Source: Tepidimonas aquatica
Lineage (GTDB): Bacteria; Pseudomonadota; Gammaproteobacteria; Burkholderiales; Burkholderiaceae_C
Direction of reading: 5' to 3'
Assembly (NCBI RefSeq): GCF_007556585.1
Contig: NZ_VJNA01000014.1
Coordinates: 1 to 64,000, forward strand
DNA: 64,000 nt
Shown piece by piece: positions 51,851-59,645 of the stretch; within the stretch, counting starts at the first letter, position 1, and every line of letters begins with the position of its first letter. The notes beneath the pieces were generated by a model. That model searched no databases. It worked only from the letters and a program-made list of their open reading frames with translations, and had not been told where the DNA came from. The position numbers and the translations under genes are program-made.

Positions 51851-54069
51851 TCAGCGTTGCCCACGGTACGACCGACGCGGCTAGCGCCGCGGCCATCCAC
51901 GCGGCGCTGGACTCGCCGCAGGCGAACGACCAGCGCGCCCTGGCGCGAGCGCGCGCCTTTGCCGAGCCGCTGTTGGCGCCCGAGCGCCTGGACACCGGCG
52001 AGCCCGCCTTGCAGCACGCCGACGGGGTGGCGCAGATCTTGGCGCGCATCGGTGGCACCGCCGAGCTGCAAGCCTGTGCCTACCTGGTTTACGCGGTGGG
52101 CTACCTGGCGCGCCCAAGGGACATCATCGCCAAGGCGTTTGGCGAGTCGCTGGCCGACGTGGCATTGGAGACGCACAAGCTTATTCAGTTGCAGCGGCAG
52201 GCGCGCGCACGGGCACCGGCGGCCGACGCCGCCGCGAGCGGCAGCGAGCTGGACCGTGCCCAGACCGAAAACGTGCGCAAGATGCTGCTGGCGTTTTCGC
52301 GCGACCTGCGTGTGGTGCTGCTGCGGCTGGCCTCGCGCCTACAAACGCTGCGTCACTACGCCGCCACCAAGCAAGTCCCCCCAAGGGCGCTGGCGGCCGA
52401 GTCGCTGCATGTGTTTGCGCCGCTGGCCAACCGGCTCGGCATCGGGCAGCTGAAGTGGGAGCTGGAGGACCTGGCGTTTCGCTTTCTGGAGCCCGACACC
52501 TACAAGACCATCGCGCGGCTGCTGGACGAAAAGCGCATCGAGCGCGAGGCCCACGTCGAGCAGGTGCGCCAGCGGCTGGAGCTGGCGCTGCGCGAGCTGG
52601 GCCTGGAGGCCCAGGTGCAAGGGCGCCCCAAGCATATTTACAGCATCGTCAAAAAGATGCGCGGCAAGGGGCTGTCGTTCGACCAGGTGTACGACCTGCG
52701 GGCGCTGCGCGTCATCGTCGGCACGGTCGATGAGTGCTACCGCGTGCTGGCCTGGGTGCACGAGCACTACACACCGGTGCCGGAGGAGTTCGACGACTAC
52801 ATCGCCCGCCCCAAGCCCAACGGCTACCAGTCGCTGCACACGGTGGTGCGCGACGAACAGGGGCGCGCGTTCGAAATCCAGATCCGCACCCGCGCGATGC
52901 ACGAGCACGCCGAACACGGCGTGGCAGCGCACTGGGCCTACAAGGAAGCGGGCACCAAAGGCTACGCCGGGGTCAGCGCCAGCTCGTCGTACGATGCCAA
53001 GATCGCCGTGCTGCGCCAGCTGCTGGCGTGGCAAAGCGACCTCACCGGCGTGGCGCACGGGCTGTTCGACGACCACATCTACGTCTTCACGCCACAGGCG
53101 GCCATCGTCGAGTTGCCCAAGGGTGCCACCCCGGTGGACTTTGCCTACGCTGTGCACACCGACCTGGGCCACCGCTGCCGCGGCGCCAAGGTGGACGGCC
53201 AGATGGTGCCGCTCAACACCCCGCTGAGCACTGGGCAAACGGTGGAAATCATCGCCGCCAAGGAAGGCGGGCCGTCGCGGGACTGGCTCAACCCCGAAGC
53301 GGGCTACCTGGTCAGCCACCGCGCCAAGGCCAAGGTGCGCGCATGGTTCAACGCGCTGGCGGCGCAGGAAAACATCGCCCGCGGCCGCGAGCAGGTGGAG
53401 CGGCTGCTGCAGCGCGAGGGGCGCACCGCCACCAACCTGGAAGCGCTGGCGCAAGCCTTGGGCTACGCCACGCCCGAGGCGCTGTTCGAAGCGGTAGGCA
53501 AAGAAGCGATCACGCTGCGCGCCATCGAGCAGCAGCTGGCCCCGGCGGCCCCGACCACCGCGCAGCCCCCGACGCCGGTGCTGAAAAAAGCCCGCGCCAT
53601 GTCGCGTGGCGCCAGTGCCGATGTGCTGGTGGTGGGGGTGGGGGCGCTGATGACGACGCTGGCGCGCTGCTGCAAGCCAGCCCCGCCGGACGAGATCCGC
53701 GGCTTCATCACGCGCGGCAAAGGCGTTAGCGTGCACCGCGCCGACTGCCCGGATTTTGCCGCGCTGGCGGCGCGCCAGCCGGGGCGCGTCATCGACGTGG
53801 CCTGGGCCGGTACCCCAGCCGGCGGCCCGCACGCGCCCGTGTACGCGGTGGACGTGGGCGTGCAGGCCCAGGATCGCCAAGGCTTGCTGCGCGATATCAC
53901 CGAGGCCTTTGCACGCGAAAAAATCAACGTCATCGGTGTGCAAACCCAAACCGTGCGCGACGTGGCCTGGATGACGTTTACCGTGGAGGTCAGCGACGCT
54001 TCGCGCGTGGCGCGGGTGATGGCGGTGCTGTCGGACGTGCCCGGTGTGATCAAGGTGTGGCGGCGTTGA
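51847..54069 (+). CDS. relA: GTP pyrophosphokinase RelA (synthetase-only type)
   Basis: 740-residue (p)ppGpp synthetase of the stringent response. The N-terminal hydrolase fold is degenerate: the HD pair appears as YA in AYLVYAVGYL, as in RelA enzymes that lack hydrolysis. The synthetase domain is intact (RPKHIYSIVKKM, YDLRALRV, PKPNGYQSLHTVV, EIQIRT). TGS (ITVFTP-like IYVFTPQAAIVELPKGAT), helical, Cys-rich (LARCCKPAPPDEIRG) and ACT domains follow. It starts ATGA over the hydrolase stop. A bifunctional SpoT must exist elsewhere. Confidence 0.94.
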   Translation: MISVAHGTTDAASAAAIHAALDSPQANDQRALARARAFAEPLLAPERLDTGEPALQHADGVAQILARIGGTAELQACAYLVYAVGYLARPRDIIAKAFGESLADVALETHKLIQLQRQARARAPAADAAASGSELDRAQTENVRKMLLAFSRDLRVVLLRLASRLQTLRHYAATKQVPPRALAAESLHVFAPLANRLGIGQLKWELEDLAFRFLEPDTYKTIARLLDEKRIEREAHVEQVRQRLELALRELGLEAQVQGRPKHIYSIVKKMRGKGLSFDQVYDLRALRVIVGTVDECYRVLAWVHEHYTPVPEEFDDYIARPKPNGYQSLHTVVRDEQGRAFEIQIRTRAMHEHAEHGVAAHWAYKEAGTKGYAGVSASSSYDAKIAVLRQLLAWQSDLTGVAHGLFDDHIYVFTPQAAIVELPKGATPVDFAYAVHTDLGHRCRGAKVDGQMVPLNTPLSTGQTVEIIAAKEGGPSRDWLNPEAGYLVSHRAKAKVRAWFNALAAQENIARGREQVERLLQREGRTATNLEALAQALGYATPEALFEAVGKEAITLRAIEQQLAPAAPTTAQPPTPVLKKARAMSRGASADVLVVGVGALMTTLARCCKPAPPDEIRGFITRGKGVSVHRADCPDFAALAARQPGRVIDVAWAGTPAGGPHAPVYAVDVGVQAQDRQGLLRDITEAFAREKINVIGVQTQTVRDVAWMTFTVEVSDASRVARVMAVLSDVPGVIKVWRR

Positions 54070-54160
54070 CGGCGTCCGGCATCAGGCCATTTTTGCGCTA
54101 TACTCTCGGTTCTGTCGGACACGCAACGCCACACAATGGTTTGTCACCCGGCAGCGACCC

Positions 54161-54237
54161 AGGCGCGTAGCTCAGCTGGTTAGAGCACCACCTTGACATG
54201 GTGGGGGTCGTTGGTTCGAGTCCAATCGCGCCTACCA
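54161..54237 (+). tRNA. tRNA-Val (anticodon GAC)
   Basis: 77 nt including CCA. The acceptor stem is AGGCGCG/CGCGCCT, the anticodon stem CCACC/GGTGG with loop TTGACAT (GAC), and the T-loop GGTTCGAGTCC. TATACT at 54099-54104 is a -10 candidate upstream. A strong terminator follows 14 bp downstream. Confidence 0.97.
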
Positions 54238-54250
54238 GTTTGCAAGCCCC

Positions 54251-54281
54251 AAAGCCCGCCACGTGCGGGCTTTGTGCTTTT
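54251..54281 (+). terminator. Rho-independent terminator after tRNA-Val
   Basis: AAAGCCCGC (54251-54259) and GCGGGCTTT (54265-54273) form a 9-bp stem with a 5-nt loop, followed by GTGCTTTT. An outer AGCCCC/GGGGCT can extend it. Confidence 0.85.
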
Positions 54282-54458
54282 GGGGCTGCACCATTCATGA
54301 CGTACCATCGCGGTATGGCAGGGACTTGGGTTGCGTGGGCCGAAGCCGACTTTGCCGAACTGTGACGCCACCACGACGCCCCCGGTTGGCGCCAGCGTTG
54401 GCTGGCGGGCCAGGCTGGCTGAAACACGCCAACCGGCGCGGGCGGGCGCGGATGCTGC

Positions 54459-54464
54459 CACAAT
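54459..54464 (+). promoter_or_regulatory. -10-like hexamer just upstream of dnaB
   Basis: CACAAT lies 8 nt before the dnaB ATG, predicting a leaderless message. No clear SD precedes dnaB. Confidence 0.35.
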
Positions 54465-54472
54465 CGCGTGCG

Positions 54473-57163
54473 ATGAACGACGCATCGATCGACCCCCTGG
54501 CGGCGCTGTCGCCGCTGCTGCCCCCGCTGGAGCACGACCCGCAACTGGCGGCGCTGCGGGTACCTCCTCACTCCCTGGAGGCCGAGTCCAGCGTGCTGGG
54601 CGGGCTGCTGCTGGACAACGCCGCGTGGGACCGCGTGGCCGACCTCATCACCGAAAGCGACTTCTATCGCCCTGAGCACCAGCGTATCTTCGCCGCCATC
54701 GACGCCCTGATCGGCGCCGGCAAGCCTGCCGACGTCATCACGGTGCACGAGCACCTGGCCAGCCTGGGTCGCGCCGACGAGGTGGGTGGGCTGGCCTATC
54801 TGAACCAGCTGGCGCAGTACGTACCTAGCGCGGCCAACATCCGGCGCTACGCCGAAATCGTGCGCGAGCGTGCCATCCTGCGCAAGCTGATCGCCGCCAG
54901 CGACGATATTGCCGCGCAAGCCTTCGCGCCGCGTGGCAAGCCCGTGGCCACGATCCTGGACGAGGCGGAGCAAAAAATCCTGTCCATCGGCGAAGAAGGC
55001 AGCCGCATGAAACAGGGCTTTCAGTCGATGGACAAGCTCGTGGTCGAGCTGCTGGATCGCGTGCAGGAGATGGCCGACAACCCCAACGACATCACCGGGG
55101 TGCCGACCGGCTTCATCGACCTGGACCGCATGACCGCCGGTTTGCAGCCGGGTGACCTCATCATCATCGCCGCGCGCCCGAGCATGGGTAAAACGGCCTT
55201 TGCGATCAACATCGCCGAGCACGTGGCTTTGCACGAGGGCTTGCCGGTGGCGGTGTTTTCGATGGAAATGGGTGCGGCGCAGCTGGCGGTGCGGGTGGTG
55301 GGTTCGATCGGGCGCATCAACCAAAGCCACCTGCGCACCGGCAAGCTGGCGCCCGACGAATGGCCGCGCCTGACCGAGGCGATCGAAAAGCTGCGCCACG
55401 TGTCGCTGTACATCGACGAGACGCCCGGCCTGACGCCGGCGGAGCTGCGCGCCAACGCGCGCCGACTGGCGCGCCAGTGCGGCAAGCTCGGCCTGATCGT
55501 CGTGGACTACCTGCAGCTGATGAGCGGCGGTGGCAACAGCGACGAAAACCGCGCCACGGAGCTCGGCGAAATCTCGCGCGGCCTCAAGATGCTGGCCAAA
55601 GAGCTGCAGTGCCCGGTGATTGCGTTGTCGCAGCTCAACCGCGGCGTCGAGCAGCGCACCGACAAGCGGCCGATGATGTCGGACTTGCGCGAGTGCGTGA
55701 CCGGCGATACGTTGGTGTGCCTAACCGATGGGCGTCGTGTGCCGATCGCGCAGCTGGTGGGGCACCGCCCTGAGGTGTGGGCCGTCGATGAGCGCCAGCG
55801 CCTGGTGCCGGCCCAGGCCGACCTCGTGTGGCACGTTGGCCAGCGCCCGGTGTACCGCGTGCGGCTGGCCAGTGGCCGTGAGCTGTGTGCCACGGCCCAG
55901 CATCGTGTGCTGGCGGGCGGGGGGTGGACCACGGTTTGCGAGCTGCGTGTGGGCGACCGCGTGGCGCTGGCGCGGCAGATCCCCAGCGCGCCGACCGCAG
56001 CCGATTGGCCCGAGGAACACCTGGCCCTGTTGGGCCATCTGATCGGCGATGGCAGTTATTTGGTGGGCCAGCCGCTGCGCTACACCACCGTCAGCGAGGA
56101 CAATGCCGCCATCGTCGAGCGGGCGGCGCAGACTTTTGGGTGTACGGTGCGCCGGCACCAAGGCGCGGGCCGGTGGTTTCAGCTGACCATCGCGGGCAAT
56201 GGCAACCGCTGGCATCCGCGTGGGGTCAATGCCTGGCTGCGCGAGCTGGGTATTTTTGGCCAGCGCTCCCACGACAAGCGTATTCCACAAGCGGTCTTTA
56301 CGTTGAGCGACACCAGTATCGCCACGCTGCTGCGCCATTTGTGGGCCACCGATGGCTCGATCCACGTTCGTCCCCCCGGGCAAAAGGGGGCGCCTCGGGT
56401 GTATTTTTCCACCGCCAGCGAGGGGCTGGCGCGCGACGTGGCGGCGTTGCTGCTGCGGCTGGGCCTGGTGGCGCGGGTGCGCAGGCCCAGCTCCAACGGC
56501 AGGGTATGGACGGTGGATGTGTCTGGCGCCGAACAACAGCACCGCTTCTTGGCGACGGTGGGTGCCTACGGGCCGCGCCAGGCCGCCGCGCAGGCGCTGC
56601 AGCGGTGGCTGGATGCGCTGGGGGCCGACGGGGGAAACGTCAATGTGGATACGTTGCCGGCCAATGTGTTCGAACGCGTCAAAGAATTGATGCGCGCGCG
56701 TGGTATCTCGCAGCGGCAAATGGCGGCCATGCGGGGCACCTCGTACGGGGGGGCGGCGCATTTTCGGTTCGCGCCTTCCGGGGCGGTGTTGCAGGATTAC
56801 GCCGAACGGTTGGACGACGAAACCTTGCGTCGTTGGGCCACGTCCGACCTGTTTTGGGATCGTGTGGTGGCGGTGGAGCCCGCCGGCGAAGCGGACGTGT
56901 ACGACCTGACGGTGCCGGGGCCGAGCTCGTGGCTTGCCGACGGTGTCGTTAGCCACAACTCGGGCGCGATTGAACAGGACGCCGACATCATCATGTTCAT
57001 CTACCGCGACGAGTACTACACCAAAGACCAGTGCAAGGAGCCCGGGGTGGCTGAGATCATCATCGGCAAGCAGCGCAACGGGCCCACTGGCACGGTCAAG
57101 CTGGCGTTCCTGAGCGCGTTGACGCGGTTCGAAAACTTGGCGGGGTACGATACAGGTTACTGA
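54473..57163 (+). CDS. dnaB: replicative DNA helicase DnaB precursor, interrupted by an intein
   Basis: 896-residue precursor. Residues 1-407 and 830-896 join to a normal DnaB of 474 residues: N-terminal domain (PPHSLEAESSVLGGLLLDN), RecA fold with Walker A ARPSMGKTAF, Walker B VVDYLQLM, then MSDLRE. Residues 408-829 are an intein beginning CVTGDTLV and ending VVSHN. Ser830 resumes the helicase at SGAIEQDADIIMF. Splicing must occur for replication since the insertion splits a conserved motor segment. I start at ATG 54473 (MNDASIDP). Downstream of tRNA-Val and its terminator. Confidence 0.95.
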   Translation: MNDASIDPLAALSPLLPPLEHDPQLAALRVPPHSLEAESSVLGGLLLDNAAWDRVADLITESDFYRPEHQRIFAAIDALIGAGKPADVITVHEHLASLGRADEVGGLAYLNQLAQYVPSAANIRRYAEIVRERAILRKLIAASDDIAAQAFAPRGKPVATILDEAEQKILSIGEEGSRMKQGFQSMDKLVVELLDRVQEMADNPNDITGVPTGFIDLDRMTAGLQPGDLIIIAARPSMGKTAFAINIAEHVALHEGLPVAVFSMEMGAAQLAVRVVGSIGRINQSHLRTGKLAPDEWPRLTEAIEKLRHVSLYIDETPGLTPAELRANARRLARQCGKLGLIVVDYLQLMSGGGNSDENRATELGEISRGLKMLAKELQCPVIALSQLNRGVEQRTDKRPMMSDLRECVTGDTLVCLTDGRRVPIAQLVGHRPEVWAVDERQRLVPAQADLVWHVGQRPVYRVRLASGRELCATAQHRVLAGGGWTTVCELRVGDRVALARQIPSAPTAADWPEEHLALLGHLIGDGSYLVGQPLRYTTVSEDNAAIVERAAQTFGCTVRRHQGAGRWFQLTIAGNGNRWHPRGVNAWLRELGIFGQRSHDKRIPQAVFTLSDTSIATLLRHLWATDGSIHVRPPGQKGAPRVYFSTASEGLARDVAALLLRLGLVARVRRPSSNGRVWTVDVSGAEQQHRFLATVGAYGPRQAAAQALQRWLDALGADGGNVNVDTLPANVFERVKELMRARGISQRQMAAMRGTSYGGAAHFRFAPSGAVLQDYAERLDDETLRRWATSDLFWDRVVAVEPAGEADVYDLTVPGPSSWLADGVVSHNSGAIEQDADIIMFIYRDEYYTKDQCKEPGVAEIIIGKQRNGPTGTVKLAFLSALTRFENLAGYDTGY
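55694..56959 (+). other. DnaB intein with LAGLIDADG homing endonuclease (coding segment)
   Basis: 422 intein residues. Block A starts at Cys1 (CVTGDTLV), block B has TAQH at 67-70, and block F/G is VYDLTVPGP then ADGVVSHN, ending in His421-Asn422 before Ser+1. The endonuclease has two dodecapeptide motifs, LLGHLIGDG (112-120) and LLRHLWATDG (212-221), each with its catalytic Asp. A helix-turn-helix-like stretch at about 328-352 (RARGISQRQMAAM, GTSYGG) may recognise DNA. All splice-junction residues are present, so both splicing and homing may be active. Confidence 0.93.
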
Positions 57164-57182
57164 ACGCGTACGGGAGTACGGT

Positions 57183-57416
57183 ATGGAACGACCAATACAC
57201 GACCTGGCCGAGCTGTTTGCGCAGCTTGGCCTACCCAACGACGAAGCGTCGATGCGTGCCTTCATCGAACAACATGCGCCGTTGCCGGCCGATGTGGCGC
57301 TGGCCGACGCGCCATGGTGGACGCCGGCGCAGGCACGCTTTTTGCACGACGCCAAATGCGAGGACGCCGACTGGGCGGAAGTGGTGGACCAGCTCGACGC
57401 TGCGCTGCGTCGCTGA
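57183..57416 (+). CDS. DUF2789 family protein
   Basis: 77-residue small cytoplasmic protein. The sequence fits DUF2789: DLAELFAQLGLPNDEASM at 7-24, a PLPADVALADAPWWTPAQA core, and a DADWAEVVDQLDAALR end. Function is unknown. It lies 19 bp after dnaB on the same strand, has GGGAGTACGGT before the ATG, and may be cotranscribed with it. It is convergent with the GGDEF gene. Confidence 0.85.
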   Translation: MERPIHDLAELFAQLGLPNDEASMRAFIEQHAPLPADVALADAPWWTPAQARFLHDAKCEDADWAEVVDQLDAALRR

Positions 57417-57431
57417 GTGGCCGCAGCCCGC

Positions 57432-58793
57432 TCAGAGGTCCGGTGCCGGCACGGCTGCGGGTCCGCCGCGCCCGTACCAGCGCACGATGACGCGGCCCTT
57501 GCCGGCGTCTTTGGCGCGGTACATCAGCTCGTCGGCCTGGGCCAGCAGCGCCGGCAGCGACTGGCAACCACGGAACAACAGCACACCGACGCTGCAGCTA
57601 GGCTGTACCGTGTGGTCGCGGACCGGCACCGGCTCCGCCATGGCTTGCACGATCACGCGGGCGGTGCGCATCGCCACGCGCTGCGCCCGCAGCGGCGCTT
57701 GCCCGATGTCGGTCAGCAGCGCCAAAAACTCGTCGCCGGCCAGCCGTCCCACCGGGTCGGTGGCGCGCACGCTGCCGCGCAAGCGCTGCCCCAACGCCTG
57801 CAGCACGGTGTCGCCCGCCGGGTGGCCGTGGCGGTCGTTGATTTGCTTGAAATCGTCGAGGTCGATGAACAGCAGCGCGCACCAACTCGGCTCACGTTGC
57901 TGGCGCAGCACCGCTTGCTCGATGCGGTCCAGCAGCAGCCGCCGGTTGGCCAGGCCGGTGAGCGGGTCGATGAACGCCAGCTCGGTCAGCTCATCCTCGC
58001 GCTGCTTCAGCGCGGTGATGTCGCGCACCAACATCACGAAGCGCGCCGGCCCGGGCCCGTGCGCCTGCTTGCGTGCCACCGAAAGCTCAAACCAGCGCCG
58101 TCCCATCGGCAGGTCCAGCGAGTAGCGGTAACCGCGTGCGTGGCCATGGCGGTCGGCCTCGGCCATCGCCGCTTCGCCCACCGCCACCACGTCGGCCGGC
58201 AGCAAATCCCGGTGGTTGTGCCCGACGATGGCGTCGGCGGGCGCCGCCAGCAAGCCGACATCGGGCGTGTAGACGCGGTGAAACACGCCGTGGCGGTCGA
58301 TTTCGAACATCAAGTCCGGCAGGGCGCGCAGCGTGGCGTCGAGTTCGGCGCGCGTTTCGCGCAACGCCACCTCGGCGCGCTTGCGCGCCGTGATGTCCTG
58401 CGCCAGGCCCACGTAGCCCGCGAAGTGCCCCCGCGCATCGAACTGGGGTACGCCACTGATCGCACACCAGCGCGCCCGCCGGCCGGGCAGACGCCATGCC
58501 AGCTCGAGGCCCCGAAACGGCTTGTGCGCCCACAGCACGCGCTGGTGGCGACGCCACTGGGCCACCGGCAGCTGGAAGGCGGGGCTATCCCACGGGGTAT
58601 GGCCAAGCAGAGCGTCCAGCATCGGCAGCGGCTGGTCGGGGCGCAAGCTTTCCACCCGAACGATGCGCAGCTGGGCGTCCATGGCCCATCGCCAATCGGC
58701 CACCAGCGCCAGCCACGCGTCCACATGCTGCGGCCATGCCGGTGCGGCCGCCGCAGGTTCGGCAGCGGTTGTCGTTGGGATGCCGGTGGCCAT
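57432..58793 (-). CDS. PAS-PAS-GGDEF protein, probable diguanylate cyclase
   Basis: 453 residues with no membrane helix. The first PAS-like region (about 25-150) ends in a PAC motif (FAGYVGLAQDITARK), a second PAS (about 165-275) ends in FVMLVRDITALK, and the GGDEF domain starts at FIDPLTGLANRRLLLDR. The active-site loop reads AGDEF instead of GGDEF, in GRLAGDEFLAL; Ala at the first position is tolerated in some active enzymes. The start ATG 58793 is preferred over a TTG five codons earlier. No EAL domain. It would make c-di-GMP in response to a soluble signal. Confidence 0.88.
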   Translation of the reverse strand: MATGIPTTTAAEPAAAAPAWPQHVDAWLALVADWRWAMDAQLRIVRVESLRPDQPLPMLDALLGHTPWDSPAFQLPVAQWRRHQRVLWAHKPFRGLELAWRLPGRRARWCAISGVPQFDARGHFAGYVGLAQDITARKRAEVALRETRAELDATLRALPDLMFEIDRHGVFHRVYTPDVGLLAAPADAIVGHNHRDLLPADVVAVGEAAMAEADRHGHARGYRYSLDLPMGRRWFELSVARKQAHGPGPARFVMLVRDITALKQREDELTELAFIDPLTGLANRRLLLDRIEQAVLRQQREPSWCALLFIDLDDFKQINDRHGHPAGDTVLQALGQRLRGSVRATDPVGRLAGDEFLALLTDIGQAPLRAQRVAMRTARVIVQAMAEPVPVRDHTVQPSCSVGVLLFRGCQSLPALLAQADELMYRAKDAGKGRVIVRWYGRGGPAAVPAPDL

Positions 58794-58889
58794 CGCACGC
58801 GTGCCCAAGTTAGAAAATGAAAACTATGGCACGTTGTGGCAAGCTGTGTCTATCCCCCATTTGGGGGGGCAGAGCCTTGTGCTGTCCTC

Positions 58890-59645
58890 TCAGGTCGCGG
58901 AGCCGTCGTAATGCAGTGCCTTGCGCAATGGCCCGGTTGACCGCATGGCGGCTTGCGCGGGCAGGCTGCCGTCACGCGCCAGCAGGTCGTAGCTGGCGCG
59001 GATGTGGGCCTCTAGCGCCAGCGCTGCGCGTGCCTCGTTACCATCCATGGCCGCCTCGTAGATTTGCCGGTGCTCGCCCACCACGTCACGGCGTTGGGTC
59101 GGCAGCAACGCGATGGCCACGCGACGGTAACGTTCCCCGTGGCGCGCCAGCACGCGCCACACCCGCAACGTCCAGGCCGAGGGGCGCCCGGAAATCAGCA
59201 CTTCATGAAAGTGCGTGTTCAGCGCTTCCCACTGTTTTCGGTTTTGGGGGGTGATCGCGCAGCCGTCGAGCGCCTCGAACGCGCGCTGCAGCTGCGTGCG
59301 CCACGCGGCGCCGCCCAGGCGGATGGACTGACGCAGGGCGTCCAGCTCGATGTGCAGCCGCAACTCCGTCAGGTCGGCCAAATCCTGCAGTGAAATCGGC
59401 GTGACACGAAAGCCCCGCTGACCCTCGGTTTCGACCAACGCGTCGCTGACCAACCGGGTCACGGCTTCACGCAAGGTGCCGGCGCCGATGCCGTAGCGCA
59501 GCCGCAGGTGTTCAATACGCAACTTTTCGCCTGGCGCTAAGCGGCCTTCGACGATGTCGTCGCGTATGCGCGTGTAGACCAGCTCGATGAGCGTGCGCGG
59601 TGACCCGGTCTCTGGCGCCACCTCGGGGGCCCTGCGTTTGCTCAT
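58890..59645 (-). CDS. aphS: GntR/FadR-family regulator, AphS-like repressor of phenol genes
   Basis: 251-residue regulator with an N-terminal GntR winged helix (IRDDIVEGRLAPGEKLRIE, YGIGAGTLREAVTRL at about 28-75) and a C-terminal FCD domain with metal-type His residues (ALNTHFHEVLI, EHRQIYEA, LEAHI). In Comamonas testosteroni, AphS of this family represses the aph phenol operon next to an NtrC-type activator, the same layout as here. Its ATG overlaps the activator stop (ATGA). Orthology is inferred from family and context, not tested. Confidence 0.82.
   Translation of the reverse strand: MSKRRAPEVAPETGSPRTLIELVYTRIRDDIVEGRLAPGEKLRIEHLRLRYGIGAGTLREAVTRLVSDALVETEGQRGFRVTPISLQDLADLTELRLHIELDALRQSIRLGGAAWRTQLQRAFEALDGCAITPQNRKQWEALNTHFHEVLISGRPSAWTLRVWRVLARHGERYRRVAIALLPTQRRDVVGEHRQIYEAAMDGNEARAALALEAHIRASYDLLARDGSLPAQAAMRSTGPLRKALHYDGSAT

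Noticed and set aside
58800-58833. Inverted repeat CGTGCC...GGCACG upstream of the GGDEF gene
   Set aside because: Arms are only 6 bp with a 22-bp spacer, and such matches are expected by chance in GC-rich DNA.
58854-58870. Hairpin CCCCC-ATTT-GGGGG after the GntR gene
   Set aside because: No T tract on either strand and a short stem. Not enough to call a terminator.
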